Shown here piece after piece: positions 24,732 to 32,981 of a stretch of DNA of 32,981 nt (position 1 is its first letter; every line of letters starts with the position of its first letter). Location: contig JAFMJR010000012.1 of assembly GCA_017853385.1 (NCBI GenBank), positions 1 to 32,981 of the forward strand, read 5' to 3'. Origin of the DNA: Ilumatobacteraceae bacterium. GTDB taxonomy: Bacteria > Actinomycetota > Acidimicrobiia > Acidimicrobiales > Ilumatobacteraceae. A program made the position numbers and the translations under genes. The notes under the pieces are model-generated. The model was not told the origin of the DNA, ran no database searches, and saw nothing but the letters and a program-made list of their open reading frames with translations.

Positions 24732-25768
24732 GCATCCCGAAATCAGCAATTAACCCAGTTACGGGCAAAGCACGCATGGCGATCTATTTACAAGATGCTC
24801 ATCCGATTCGCGAAGGGATGGCATTTGCGCAATATGCAGAGTCAAAAGGCTTCGAAGCAGTTTGGCAGGCAGAAAGTCGCCTGGTTCGCGAGGCAACGGT
24901 ACCTATGGCGGCGTTTGCATCTGTAACCAACAACATCAAGGTTGGCTCTGGTGTTGTGGATTGTTGGAGTAGAAACCCTGCTCGTTTAGCTGCAACATTT
25001 TCCACTCTCGACGACTTGGCACCCGGTCGAGTAATTTTAGGAATTGGCGCATGGTGGGATCCCTTGGCGCAAAAAGTGGGAATATCACGCGCAAAACCAC
25101 TAAGAGCAATGCGTGAAATTGTCACTGCTGTACGCGCTCTTTTGCATAACGAAAATGTCACGTTCAATGGCGAATTTGTGCATTTTGATGGAATTGAATT
25201 GGACTATGTGTATCAAGATCGCAGGCCAAAAGATGTTCCCATCTACATTGGCGCAACTGGTATGCAAATGATGGAGCTCACGGGTGAAATTGCAGATGGC
25301 GTTGTCTTGAATTATCTCGTGTCTCCCGATTACAACAAGCAAGCACTTGCTGCCTTACAAGCCGGAGCGGATAAAGCGGGAAGGAAGATTGAAGATATCG
25401 ACCGTCCGCAACTCGTTGTTTGCAGCGTGCACGAAGATAGACAAACCGCTCTCGATATGGCACGCGAAATGGTCACACAATATTTGGGTCAGCAACCACA
25501 CATCATGAAGGCCTCTGGAGTTCCACAGTCATTACTTGACAAAGTTGGCGAAGTACTTACATGGCCCGCAACTCATGAGCAAGTAACCGCGGCTTCGAAA
25601 CTTGTGCCTGACGAAATCGTTCAAATGCTCACCGCAAGTGGCACTCCACAAGAAGCTCGCGAGCAAGTGAGACACTATTTGAACAACGGCGCTACGTGCC
25701 CAATTTTGTATCCACTTGGTGATGTACATGCCATGATCGATGCCTTTGCTGACTGGGATGGCAATTAG
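24728..25768 (+). CDS. LLM-class flavin/F420-dependent oxidoreductase
   Basis: Luciferase-like TIM-barrel protein of 346 residues. Family marks include [17 protein letters not shown] (36-52), [38 protein letters not shown] and [19 protein letters not shown], similar to methylene-tetrahydromethanopterin reductase-like F420 enzymes. The reaction could be an F420-linked redox step or an FMN monooxygenation such as ring opening; the sequence does not say which. It overlaps ssnA by four bases (ATGA), and its TAG stop directly abuts the ATG of the FAD subunit, so it is firmly within the same operon. Placing an LLM enzyme between SsnA and molybdenum hydroxylase subunits is unusual. Confidence 0.87.
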   Translation: MSIPKSAINPVTGKARMAIYLQDAHPIREGMAFAQYAESKGFEAVWQAESRLVREATVPMAAFASVTNNIKVGSGVVDCWSRNPARLAATFSTLDDLAPGRVILGIGAWWDPLAQKVGISRAKPLRAMREIVTAVRALLHNENVTFNGEFVHFDGIELDYVYQDRRPKDVPIYIGATGMQMMELTGEIADGVVLNYLVSPDYNKQALAALQAGADKAGRKIEDIDRPQLVVCSVHEDRQTALDMAREMVTQYLGQQPHIMKASGVPQSLLDKVGEVLTWPATHEQVTAASKLVPDEIVQMLTASGTPQEAREQVRHYLNNGATCPILYPLGDVHAMIDAFADWDGN

Positions 25769-26614
25769 ATGCCGATGATTATTGCAACGAGCGTTGAATC
25801 AGCAGTTTCTGCACTGCGCGATCACCCAGATGCCCGCATCATTCAGGGCGGCACAGATTTGATGGTGGAGATCAATTTCAACCATGTCAAGCCATCAACG
25901 ATGATCAGCATTAGAGACATTGAGTCGTTAAAGAAAATTACCCAGCCGAGCAACGGGATCATTCGAATTGGGTCAGGTGTTCCCTATTCACAGCTTGAGC
26001 AGGAGCCAATACTGTCTGTGGTTCCTGCCTTGGCCCAAGCCTCTCGCACAGTCGGATCACCACAAATTCGTGCTGCTGGAACACTTGGTGGGAATTTGGG
26101 TACATGCTCGCCTGCTGGAGACACCCTGCCTGTGATGTTTGCACTCGATGCAACAGTTCACCTTCAGTCACCCTCCGATGCGCGCGAGGTTGCGATTCAC
26201 GACTTCATGGTTGGAGTAAAAAAGAACATACGACGACATGACGAAATCATCACTGCAGTGGATTTCCCGATTGTTCGTGGCTGGCAGGGCTACTCCAAGG
26301 TTGGAGTACGAAACGCCATGGTCATATCAGTTGCATCTGCATGCTTAGTTGCCGATCACAATGAAGGAATTGTTCGTCTTGCCCTTGGTTCTGTGGGGCC
26401 AACAATTATTCGGTGCAGAGAGGCTGAGAGCTGGCTTCATTCAGTCACTTCACTTCAACAGGGTGAGAAAATTTCTTCTGACATTGCAAAGGAATTTGGT
26501 CATCGAGCAGCGAAGGAGAGTTCACCAATAGATGACCATCGCAGTACCGCCGAATACCGCAGACATGCAATCAGTGTTTTAGCTTCACGACTTCTAACAA
26601 AGGCGTATTCATGA
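25769..26614 (+). CDS. Molybdenum hydroxylase FAD-binding subunit
   Basis: FAD subunit of a xanthine dehydrogenase/CO dehydrogenase-type complex, 281 residues, near the usual length. FAD-binding motifs are IIQGGTDLMVEIN (24-36) and GSPQIRAAGTLGGNLGTCSP (96-115). It takes electrons from the [2Fe-2S] subunit and passes them to NAD or another acceptor. It is encoded directly before the small Fe-S and large molybdopterin subunits, overlapping the former by four bases. It is the only FAD subunit in the window, so it may also serve the fused hydroxylase encoded upstream, which has no FAD domain of its own (inference). Confidence 0.92.
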   Translation: MPMIIATSVESAVSALRDHPDARIIQGGTDLMVEINFNHVKPSTMISIRDIESLKKITQPSNGIIRIGSGVPYSQLEQEPILSVVPALAQASRTVGSPQIRAAGTLGGNLGTCSPAGDTLPVMFALDATVHLQSPSDAREVAIHDFMVGVKKNIRRHDEIITAVDFPIVRGWQGYSKVGVRNAMVISVASACLVADHNEGIVRLALGSVGPTIIRCREAESWLHSVTSLQQGEKISSDIAKEFGHRAAKESSPIDDHRSTAEYRRHAISVLASRLLTKAYS

Positions 26615-27096
26615 GTGACAACGAGTTTTACAACCTGCGTGTGAATGGAATGAGCCATCAGGTACAAGATTCTTGGGTCGGAGAAAGTTTGCTTTATGTG
26701 CTTCGCGAGCGCCTCGGACTCCCCGGCACCAAAGGTGCTTGCGAACAAGGTGAATGCGGAAGTTGCACAGTCTTGCTTAATGGAAATGCCGTATGTTCAT
26801 GTCTAGTGATGGCCGCAACTGCTGTAGATGCTGAGATTGTTACTGTTGAGGGCCTCACAACCGGAAACGAACTCACTGACGTTCAGCAATCCTTCGTGGA
26901 TCAAGGGGCTGTCCAGTGCGGATTTTGCACACCTGGCTTAATCGTTGCAGTGCACCACTTGCTAGATCACAATCCGCAACCTACAGAGTTTGAAATCAAG
27001 GAAGCAATTTCGGGAAATATCTGCAGATGCACTGGTTACGGTCGCATATTTGCAGCGGTTGAAGAAACCATCAAAATTCGTAATGGAGCCAAGTAA
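26611..27096 (+). CDS. Molybdenum hydroxylase [2Fe-2S] subunit
   Basis: Small iron-sulfur subunit of 161 residues, the standard length. Plant-type cluster ligands are C44, C49, C52 and C64 in CEQGECGSC...CSC. The second cluster uses C103, C106 (CGFCTPG), C138 and C140 (CRCTGY). It relays electrons from molybdenum to FAD. It overlaps the FAD subunit gene by four bases (ATGA) and ends two bases before the molybdopterin subunit gene. Spacing in the first cluster is the usual C-x4-C, unlike the C-x5-C of the fused hydroxylase. Confidence 0.95.
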   Translation: MSDNEFYNLRVNGMSHQVQDSWVGESLLYVLRERLGLPGTKGACEQGECGSCTVLLNGNAVCSCLVMAATAVDAEIVTVEGLTTGNELTDVQQSFVDQGAVQCGFCTPGLIVAVHHLLDHNPQPTEFEIKEAISGNICRCTGYGRIFAAVEETIKIRNGAK

Positions 27097-27098
27097 TC

Positions 27099-29366
27099 AT
27101 GAGCACAACAGTTACCGCTCGAAATCGTGATGTGCTCGGAAATAGCGCCCTGCGTCCAGATGGCGCAGGAAAGGTTTCAGGCAGTTTTGAATTCACCTCT
27201 GACATGCATGCAGACAACATGCTCTGGGGCGCGACCCTGCGATCCCCCCACCCATATGCGCGAATCGTTTCTATAGATACTTCTGCCGCATTGGCGTTAG
27301 CTGGAGTTTCTTGCGTCATCACATCTCAAGATGTTCCAGGCAAGCCGACATATGGATTAATCAGCAGCGATCAACCAGTGTTCGCTAGTGATTTCGTTCG
27401 TTATGTTGGTGAGCCAGTTGCGGCAGTTGCTGCAGATCATCCCGAAACATGTCGCCGAGCTCTGGCACTTATACAGATTGAATACGAAGTGCTTACTCCT
27501 CTTACAGATCCAGAAGATGCCATAAGTGGGAAGTTTTCACCGATTCACCCTGACGGCAACATCATTCGGCATCAGCGAATTATCAGGGGCGACCAAAGCG
27601 CCACCGGACCTATTGTTGTTGAAGGCTTGTATGAGATCGGCATGCAGGACCAAGCGTTCCTTGGCCTCGAAGCAGCATTAGCCATTCCAGACAGTGACGG
27701 GGCCGGTGTTCACCTGCATGTTGCTACACAATGGTTACACGAGGATTTGTCGCAAATTTCAGCTTGTCTCGCATTACCCGCCAATCGAGTGCGTTTGACC
27801 TTAGGAGGCGTTGGTGGCGCATTTGGTGCGCGGGAAGATATCAGCCTTCAAGTTCACTGTTGCCTACTCGCGCTGAAAGCCAACCGCCCTATCAAGATGC
27901 AGTACAGCCGTGAAGAGAGCTTCTTTGGTCATGTTCACAGACATCCTGCGAAAATCTTCATGCGTCACCATGCAGACGCCTCCGGAAAAATTGTCAAAAT
28001 AGACGCTCGCTTTGTATTTGATGGTGGTGCCTACACCAGCACATCACCTGCAGTTCTGATCAACGGCATAACCCATACTCAGGGTCCATACAAATGCGAC
28101 AACGCAACAGTTGATGGTTTTGCAATACGCACCAACAACCCTCCATGCGGGGCTATGCGTGGCTTCGGAGTAGTACAAGCATGCTTTGCCCATGAATCTC
28201 AAATGGACAAGATTGCTCAGGCTGCAGGAATTTCCCCAATAGAGGTACGTCTCATCAACGCAATGGCAACTGGTGACCCACTCATCACCGGCCAAACCAT
28301 GGAAAGCGTTGCTCCGGTAGCCCGCTGCATCACAGACACTGCAAATATTCCGTTGCCAGAACCTCTTCCAGAGATTGTGAACGAGCTGGCATTACCGGGA
28401 GGCAGCGGACTTACCGCCGAACGTTCAAACATTGTGCGCGGTATCGGCTGGGGTGTTTCCATGAAAAACCTGATGTACAGCGAGGGGTTTGATGACTTTG
28501 CTACTGCACGATGCACTATTCGAGATGGCAAGGTATTTCTAAAATTTGCGACATCCGAAGTAGGGCAAGGATTCGTTACTCTTGCTCCACAGATTGCGAG
28601 ATCTGTTCTCGGTCTCGACGATGTGGAAATTGAACCCATTGATACACAAGTCGGTTCAGCAGGATCTACATCGGCATCACGCCAAACATGGATGAGTGGT
28701 GGTGCCGTTGATGGAGCATGCCGCTTGGTTCGTGAACAAATGTTTAAACATGTCGGATCAATGCACAATATTGATCCATTGCGATTAGTCATTAGCGATA
28801 CGGACATCGTTGATCAAATAGGCACATTCCGTATCTCTGTCCAAGATGCAATTGAAGGATTTTCGTGCAGTGAAACCTTTGAGCATCATCACCGGAAGAC
28901 TGAAGAACTTGATGAGAATGGACAAGGCAATTGCCACACTGCGTTTGCTTTCGTTGCTCACCGAGCCGTAGTCGATGTTGACCCTGAATTAGGACTCGTC
29001 AAAGTGGTTCAAATTGCAACTGCGCAAGACGTTGGTCGAGTACTCAATCCCCTGTCAGCAATCGGCCAGTTAGAAGGCGGAATCGCCCAAGGACTCGGCC
29101 TTGCCGTAATGGAAGAAATTGTGATGAAGGATGGAAAGGTGAAAAATCCAAGCTTCACCGACTACCTATTGCCAACTGCCCTAGATGCACCGAACGTAGT
29201 TGCGGTCATGATTGAAGAATATGAACCGCAAGCACCATTGGGCGCAAAAGGTATCGGCGAACCTCCATGTATTTCTGTAACGCCTGCGATTGTTGCTGCA
29301 ATTAGAGATGCAATAGGCAAAGATTTGCTGCGAATTCCCGTGCGACCACAGGATATTTGTCTCTAG
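27099..29366 (+). CDS. Molybdenum hydroxylase molybdopterin-binding subunit
   Basis: Catalytic subunit of 755 residues, normal for the family. Molybdopterin regions are GGVGGAFGAREDISLQ, CGAMRGFGVVQA and GQGFVTLAPQ; the catalytic Glu is E721 in KGIGEPP. It completes a three-part FAD, [2Fe-2S], molybdopterin complex that hydroxylates a heterocycle or aldehyde using water. The CoxL-type AYxCSFR active loop is not seen, so CO dehydrogenase activity is unlikely. The VHRHP segment (SREESFFGHVHRHPAK) parallels MHAKRHP in the fused enzyme, showing they are paralogues. Its TAG stop shares the palindrome CTAG with the stop of the helicase on the other strand. Confidence 0.93.
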   Translation: MSTTVTARNRDVLGNSALRPDGAGKVSGSFEFTSDMHADNMLWGATLRSPHPYARIVSIDTSAALALAGVSCVITSQDVPGKPTYGLISSDQPVFASDFVRYVGEPVAAVAADHPETCRRALALIQIEYEVLTPLTDPEDAISGKFSPIHPDGNIIRHQRIIRGDQSATGPIVVEGLYEIGMQDQAFLGLEAALAIPDSDGAGVHLHVATQWLHEDLSQISACLALPANRVRLTLGGVGGAFGAREDISLQVHCCLLALKANRPIKMQYSREESFFGHVHRHPAKIFMRHHADASGKIVKIDARFVFDGGAYTSTSPAVLINGITHTQGPYKCDNATVDGFAIRTNNPPCGAMRGFGVVQACFAHESQMDKIAQAAGISPIEVRLINAMATGDPLITGQTMESVAPVARCITDTANIPLPEPLPEIVNELALPGGSGLTAERSNIVRGIGWGVSMKNLMYSEGFDDFATARCTIRDGKVFLKFATSEVGQGFVTLAPQIARSVLGLDDVEIEPIDTQVGSAGSTSASRQTWMSGGAVDGACRLVREQMFKHVGSMHNIDPLRLVISDTDIVDQIGTFRISVQDAIEGFSCSETFEHHHRKTEELDENGQGNCHTAFAFVAHRAVVDVDPELGLVKVVQIATAQDVGRVLNPLSAIGQLEGGIAQGLGLAVMEEIVMKDGKVKNPSFTDYLLPTALDAPNVVAVMIEEYEPQAPLGAKGIGEPPCISVTPAIVAAIRDAIGKDLLRIPVRPQDICL

Positions 29367-30550
29367 TCAGATTCAACTTTCAACAGTGTTGCAACGACAG
29401 CTCCTATTTCACCAGGTCGCACTGGTTTAGCTGGTTCGCTGAGGTCGAAATTCGGTTCGTCATAAATCACGTCAAACTTCATGCCGCGACAAAGAGATGC
29501 CGTCGAACGACGCATCGATTTATCAATCAAAGAAATTACGGTTCCTTTCATACCGGCACGACCAGTTCTACCTGAGCGGTGGATGTAGTCCTTAGGGTCT
29601 TCGGGCATATCGAAGTGCACAACAACCGGCACCGCATCAATGTGAATACCACGAGCTGCAACATCGGTAGCGACCATGACAGTTGCCTTCCCCCGACGAA
29701 ACTGCTCAAGCGCCTTTTCACGCTGAGCTTGGCTGCGATTGCCATGGATAACACATGTGTTGATGCCCATTGCTTCCAAGTTTCCAGCCAGTCGATCGGA
29801 ACCGTGCTTTGTGCGACAAAATACGATGGCGCGCTCATATTGAGTCGCAATCTCTGCAAGCACTTTTGTGCGATTGTCTCTCGAAACATTCCAAAATAAG
29901 TGGTCAATTTCGCCGGCATTTTCAGCTGTAGCAACGGCGTGCCGTTTTGGCGAATTTTGGAACTCACGAATCAATGTGTCAATGTCACCGTCAAGTGTCG
30001 CGGAAAACAGCAAGGTCTGTCGATTAGTCGTAACTGCGCGCATGATTCGTTTAACTGCTGGCATGAAACCCATGTCAGCCATGCGGTCAGCCTCGTCAAT
30101 TACTGCAACATCAACAGCCCCAAGGTCGAGATCTCGACGTTTAATGAGATCTTCGAGGCGGCCAGGTGTCGCTACCACAATGCTTGATGCACGCGCTGCT
30201 TTCACCTGTGGACCGTACCCGGCACCTCCGTAAACAGCGGATACGCGAATGTCGCTACCACCACACAACATTGAAATTTCTTTTGCAACTTGAGCCGCCA
30301 ATTCCCGTGTCGGCACGAGCACTAGCCCCGTTGGACGACCCGGACGGCTCTTTGTAACTTTTGCCGCGATCGCAATACCAAAAGCGAGAGTTTTCCCCGA
30401 ACCAGTCGGCGCTTTTCCGCAAATGTCGTGTCCTGCAAGAGCATCGGGAAGCGTCGCTTCTTGAACTGGAAATGGACTCTCAATTCCACGCGAAATAAGT
30501 CCGGAAACAATATTCTTGGGCACGCCAAGTTCTGACCATGTCTTAGACAT
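29363..30550 (-). CDS. DEAD-box RNA helicase
   Basis: ATP-dependent RNA helicase, cytosolic, 395 residues: a core of two RecA-like domains with only a short C-terminal tail. Motifs: Q-motif around SPFPVQEATLP (25-35), motif I APTGSGKT (47-54), Ia PTRELA (80-85), II DEAD (152-155), III SAT (183-185), ATDVAARGI (294-302) and VI HRSGRTGR (324-331). It is RhlE-like and likely remodels structured RNA, for example in ribosome assembly or cold response. Its ATG has a strong GAGGAG site 6 bases upstream. It follows the FAD oxidase gene by 63 bases on the same strand and ends against the molybdopterin subunit gene. Confidence 0.95.
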   Translation of the reverse strand: MSKTWSELGVPKNIVSGLISRGIESPFPVQEATLPDALAGHDICGKAPTGSGKTLAFGIAIAAKVTKSRPGRPTGLVLVPTRELAAQVAKEISMLCGGSDIRVSAVYGGAGYGPQVKAARASSIVVATPGRLEDLIKRRDLDLGAVDVAVIDEADRMADMGFMPAVKRIMRAVTTNRQTLLFSATLDGDIDTLIREFQNSPKRHAVATAENAGEIDHLFWNVSRDNRTKVLAEIATQYERAIVFCRTKHGSDRLAGNLEAMGINTCVIHGNRSQAQREKALEQFRRGKATVMVATDVAARGIHIDAVPVVVHFDMPEDPKDYIHRSGRTGRAGMKGTVISLIDKSMRRSTASLCRGMKFDVIYDEPNFDLSEPAKPVRPGEIGAVVATLLKVESD

Positions 30551-30613
30551 GTAATTCTCCTCGATCTCTCAATGTTGGGGGTTCCTCAGGTATGTTCCTG
30601 TGGTTGTGGAGGG

Positions 30614-31906
30614 CTAGCAACCCAACACACGACGCAAATAGTCGTTAGTGAACACACCCTCGGGATCGAGTTGGTTCCGAACTTCAATAAAACGCTGATA
30701 TTCAGGATACAGGCCTGATAACGCACTCGCATCTAAATAGTGCAACTTTCCCCAATGTGGTCGACCCTCATATTTACGCAAAATGTGTTCAACTGCAGCG
30801 AAATAGTCGTCATATTCGCACCCTTTGAACATGTGCACGGCAATATAAGCACTCTGCCTTCCTGTTGACGTTGATAGCGGAATATCGTCGGGGCCAGTGC
30901 AGCGGACTTCTACAGGAAAACTAATTTTGAATTGTCGCCGATCAACCATTTCCATGATTTCACGCAATGCAGGAACAAGACTCTTTAGTTCGATCGAATA
31001 CTCCATCTCATAAAACTTCACGAGGCGCTTACTGCTAAAAACTCGGTGGCTGATATTCACGTATTCCACACGACCCGTCGATGGAATAATCGTTGCAAGC
31101 TTTGGTATCAACGCAGGAACAAGGCGGCCAACGCGACAAAGCATTCCAAATGCAATGTTTTCTAAGAACATCTTGTTCCACCAGTTCTTAATTTTTCCAT
31201 CTACGTCGACCGGATCGGTGGTGACATTGTTTGATTTTGTAAGGGCCCATTTCGTATGCGGCACCCAATAAAACTCAAAGAAATCATTCGCTTTGATTAA
31301 TTGTTCATAATTATTGAGAACTTCATCAATTCTCATAGGTCGTTCTACTGCACGAAGGTTAAAAGCGGGAACAACACGCAATGTCATTTCCGTGATTACG
31401 CCAAGCGCGCCTAACGAAACCCTTCCGCAATGGAAAATCTCTGCATGGTTACTCGGATCACAAAATAGAACCTCTCCCCGTGCGACTACCAAGCGAAACG
31501 ACAAGATCTGTGCTGCCAACCCTGAACGCTCAAGTCCCGTACCGTGAGTTGAAGTTGACAGCGATCCTGCAACCGTCTGATACGTGACGTCTCCGAGATT
31601 GGGCATTGACAGATTGTGTTGTTCAAGAATTGCATTTAAGTCGCTGAGCACAATCCCCGATTGAACTGTGACCTTTCCATTCGCAGAGTCAATTTCAACA
31701 ACCTTATTGAAACGAGACAACTCAATCATGATCTGCTCTGGCACTGCAATTCCCGTGAAACTATGACCCGAGCCAACGACTTTCACTCGTTTGCCAACAT
31801 CTGCAGCTCGGCGAACGATGTTCGTAATTTCTTCCTCAGAAGTGGGTCGCTCGACGATTAATGACTTGGCGCGTTGATTACCTGCCCAGTTCTTCCAACT
31901 GCTCAT
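30614..31906 (-). CDS. FAD-linked sugar-lactone oxidase (D-arabinono-1,4-lactone oxidase family)
   Basis: Flavoprotein oxidase or dehydrogenase of 430 residues. The N-terminal FAD-binding (PCMH-type) domain starts with NWAGNQ and has VVGSGHSFTG with H48, the usual site of covalent FAD linkage, and STSTHGTG further on. The C-terminal ALO domain ends with RPHWGKLHY and FTNDYLRRVLG. Family members oxidise aldonolactones or alditols such as arabinono-lactone, gulono-lactone or xylitol. The start overlaps the stop of the MFS transporter by one base (TAATG), with AGGAG upstream, so the two are coupled and the transporter may bring in the sugar or polyol. The true substrate cannot be read. Confidence 0.92.
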   Translation of the reverse strand: MSSWKNWAGNQRAKSLIVERPTSEEEITNIVRRAADVGKRVKVVGSGHSFTGIAVPEQIMIELSRFNKVVEIDSANGKVTVQSGIVLSDLNAILEQHNLSMPNLGDVTYQTVAGSLSTSTHGTGLERSGLAAQILSFRLVVARGEVLFCDPSNHAEIFHCGRVSLGALGVITEMTLRVVPAFNLRAVERPMRIDEVLNNYEQLIKANDFFEFYWVPHTKWALTKSNNVTTDPVDVDGKIKNWWNKMFLENIAFGMLCRVGRLVPALIPKLATIIPSTGRVEYVNISHRVFSSKRLVKFYEMEYSIELKSLVPALREIMEMVDRRQFKISFPVEVRCTGPDDIPLSTSTGRQSAYIAVHMFKGCEYDDYFAAVEHILRKYEGRPHWGKLHYLDASALSGLYPEYQRFIEVRNQLDPEGVFTNDYLRRVLGC

Positions 31907-32981
31907 TAATTCTCCTGGACCTTTAACTGTTCAATGTTCAGCAGAACGAAGAAAATGAGAACTAGCACCACGGTAGTTCCCAACATGGAGAGCCATGGAA
32001 ATCCCAATGACTTTCGGATAAATCCACTTGAGAATCCAGCTATTCCTCCACCTATGCTCATCGCGACATCTGCAGCGCCCTGCATACGAACCCGATTATG
32101 AATCGCAACTGAGTCAATTAACAGACTTGATGAACCAATAAGACCGAAGCTCCATCCGATTCCCAGCAACCAAAGCGACGGAAAGAACACTGCCGGATTG
32201 CTTCCTGCCAACGCTGACATCACCGTGCTCACAATCAAAACGCAACAACCAACCAACAACGTATTGAGTCGGCCGTACTTATCGCTGAACTTTCCAACCA
32301 ATGGGCTAAATGCATACATTCCCGCAATGTGTAATGAAATGATGTACGCACTAACAGTTTCGTGATTGTGTTGCTTTAAGTGAACCGGAGTCATGGTCAT
32401 CACAGCGACCATCGTGATATGGGAAATGATCATCGCATAAAAGGCAAGCCTGGTCTTTGACGATTGACCGAAAATTGCGAACACGCTTAGTTGACTTCCA
32501 GAATCCCTTGATTGTTGAACATCACTGCGGCTCACCAAGCCACCGCTGATAACCAGGGGGTCTGGCTTAAGCCTTAATGAAACATTGATGAGAGACGTAA
32601 GAAAAAAGATTCCTGAGAATATCCATGGACCCGTGTACAAACTCCACCCAAACAAAGATTGCCCCAAATGCTCCGCAGGTTTGATGAGTACCGGACCAAA
32701 AACTGCACCAAATGTTGATGCAAACAAAATTCGACTCATTGCAACCCCACGCTGGTCAGGCCTTGCCATATCAGTTGCTGCATAACGCGACAATAAATTT
32801 GATGATTGGCCGTTTCCGAAAAGAAATAGTCCAATGAGGAACACCACTAGTGATCCTGTCTCTACACCTACGCCAGCGATCAATCCGCCGATAATCGCCA
32901 AAGAATATCCCAGCATCAAACCCTTTCGTCTGCCCTGACGAAGCATGAGGCGAGAAAGCAACTGAGCCATAAAACCAGTTC
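31906..32981 (-). CDS. MFS transporter, N-terminus outside the window
   Basis: C-terminal part (about 358 residues seen) of a major facilitator superfamily transporter. The visible part begins near the loop between helices 2 and 3 (SRLMLRQGRRKGLMLGY, an MFS motif A variant), so about 50-70 residues lie beyond the right edge; the frame is still open at 32981. About ten hydrophobic helices follow, with a second motif-A-like loop at GKFSDKYGRLN in the middle. It is in an operon with the lactone oxidase. The direction and substrate of transport are unknown; the methionine at 32970 is unlikely to be the true start. Confidence 0.88.
   Translation of the reverse strand, partial: TGFMAQLLSRLMLRQGRRKGLMLGYSLAIIGGLIAGVGVETGSLVVFLIGLFLFGNGQSSNLLSRYAATDMARPDQRGVAMSRILFASTFGAVFGPVLIKPAEHLGQSLFGWSLYTGPWIFSGIFFLTSLINVSLRLKPDPLVISGGLVSRSDVQQSRDSGSQLSVFAIFGQSSKTRLAFYAMIISHITMVAVMTMTPVHLKQHNHETVSAYIISLHIAGMYAFSPLVGKFSDKYGRLNTLLVGCCVLIVSTVMSALAGSNPAVFFPSLWLLGIGWSFGLIGSSSLLIDSVAIHNRVRMQGAADVAMSIGGGIAGFSSGFIRKSLGFPWLSMLGTTVVLVLIFFVLLNIEQLKVQEN

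Noticed and set aside
24728-25768. Naming the LLM gene rutA
   Set aside because: Its motifs look nearer to F420-dependent reductases, and no RutB-like isochorismatase or other Rut gene is present.
27099-29366. Aerobic CO dehydrogenase large subunit
   Set aside because: The CoxL-type AYxCSFR active-site loop is not present, and the neighbours point to heterocycle oxidation.

Overview
The window is ordinary bacterial chromosome, almost fully coding (largest non-coding gap about 209 bases). I see no tRNA, rRNA, insertion sequence, phage gene or CRISPR array. The best guess for the host is a planktonic actinomycete (Actinomycetota) with a streamlined genome of moderate GC. Reasons: actinobacterial-type heme A synthase with an E-x-x-N-R motif, a luciferase-like (LLM, F420/FMN) oxidoreductase, a sugar-lactone oxidase of the ALO family, a paired ABC exporter with one degenerate ATPase site, very short intergenic gaps, and many genes that start 5-8 bases after a TANNNT-type -10 box, as in leaderless transcription. 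The genus cannot be told from this sequence.

Layout. Bases 1-122 hold a strong two-way terminator. Bases 123-4968 (minus strand) are one run: ctaA (heme A synthase), then livH, livM, livG and livF of a branched-chain amino acid type importer. Its LivH carries an extra secreted Ig-like front domain, and no binding protein is in view. Bases 5178-6500 (plus) encode a secreted M23 cell-wall endopeptidase with three peptidoglycan-binding repeats. Bases 6573-11501 (minus) encode a heterodimeric ABC exporter, a small lipoprotein and a histidine phosphatase. Bases 11554-15917 hold a one-helix membrane protein, a hexapeptide acyltransferase, the pantothenate genes panB-panC and an unusual ProA-like reductase. 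Bases 15945-16655 encode a metallo-beta-lactamase-fold hydrolase.

Bases 16659-29366 are the most interesting part. A class III aminotransferase and a TSUP/TauE-type permease (minus) diverge from a plus-strand run of eight genes: M20 L-carbamoylase/ureidohydrolase, nitrilase-fold D-carbamoylase, a fused [2Fe-2S]+molybdopterin hydroxylase of the selenium-dependent-xanthine-dehydrogenase type, a shortened SsnA-like amidohydrolase, an LLM flavin/F420 oxidoreductase, and a second molybdenum hydroxylase split into FAD, [2Fe-2S] and molybdopterin subunits. From the fused hydroxylase to the end, the genes overlap or lie within 2 bases of each other. The set reads as a catabolic pathway for an N-heterocycle (purine-, pyrimidine- or hydantoin-like): ring hydroxylation, hydrolysis or deamination, possibly flavin-dependent ring opening, removal of ureido/carbamoyl groups, then transamination. 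The substrate is not known.

The right end (minus) has a DEAD-box RNA helicase, an ALO-type FAD oxidase and the C-terminal part of an MFS transporter cut by the window edge.
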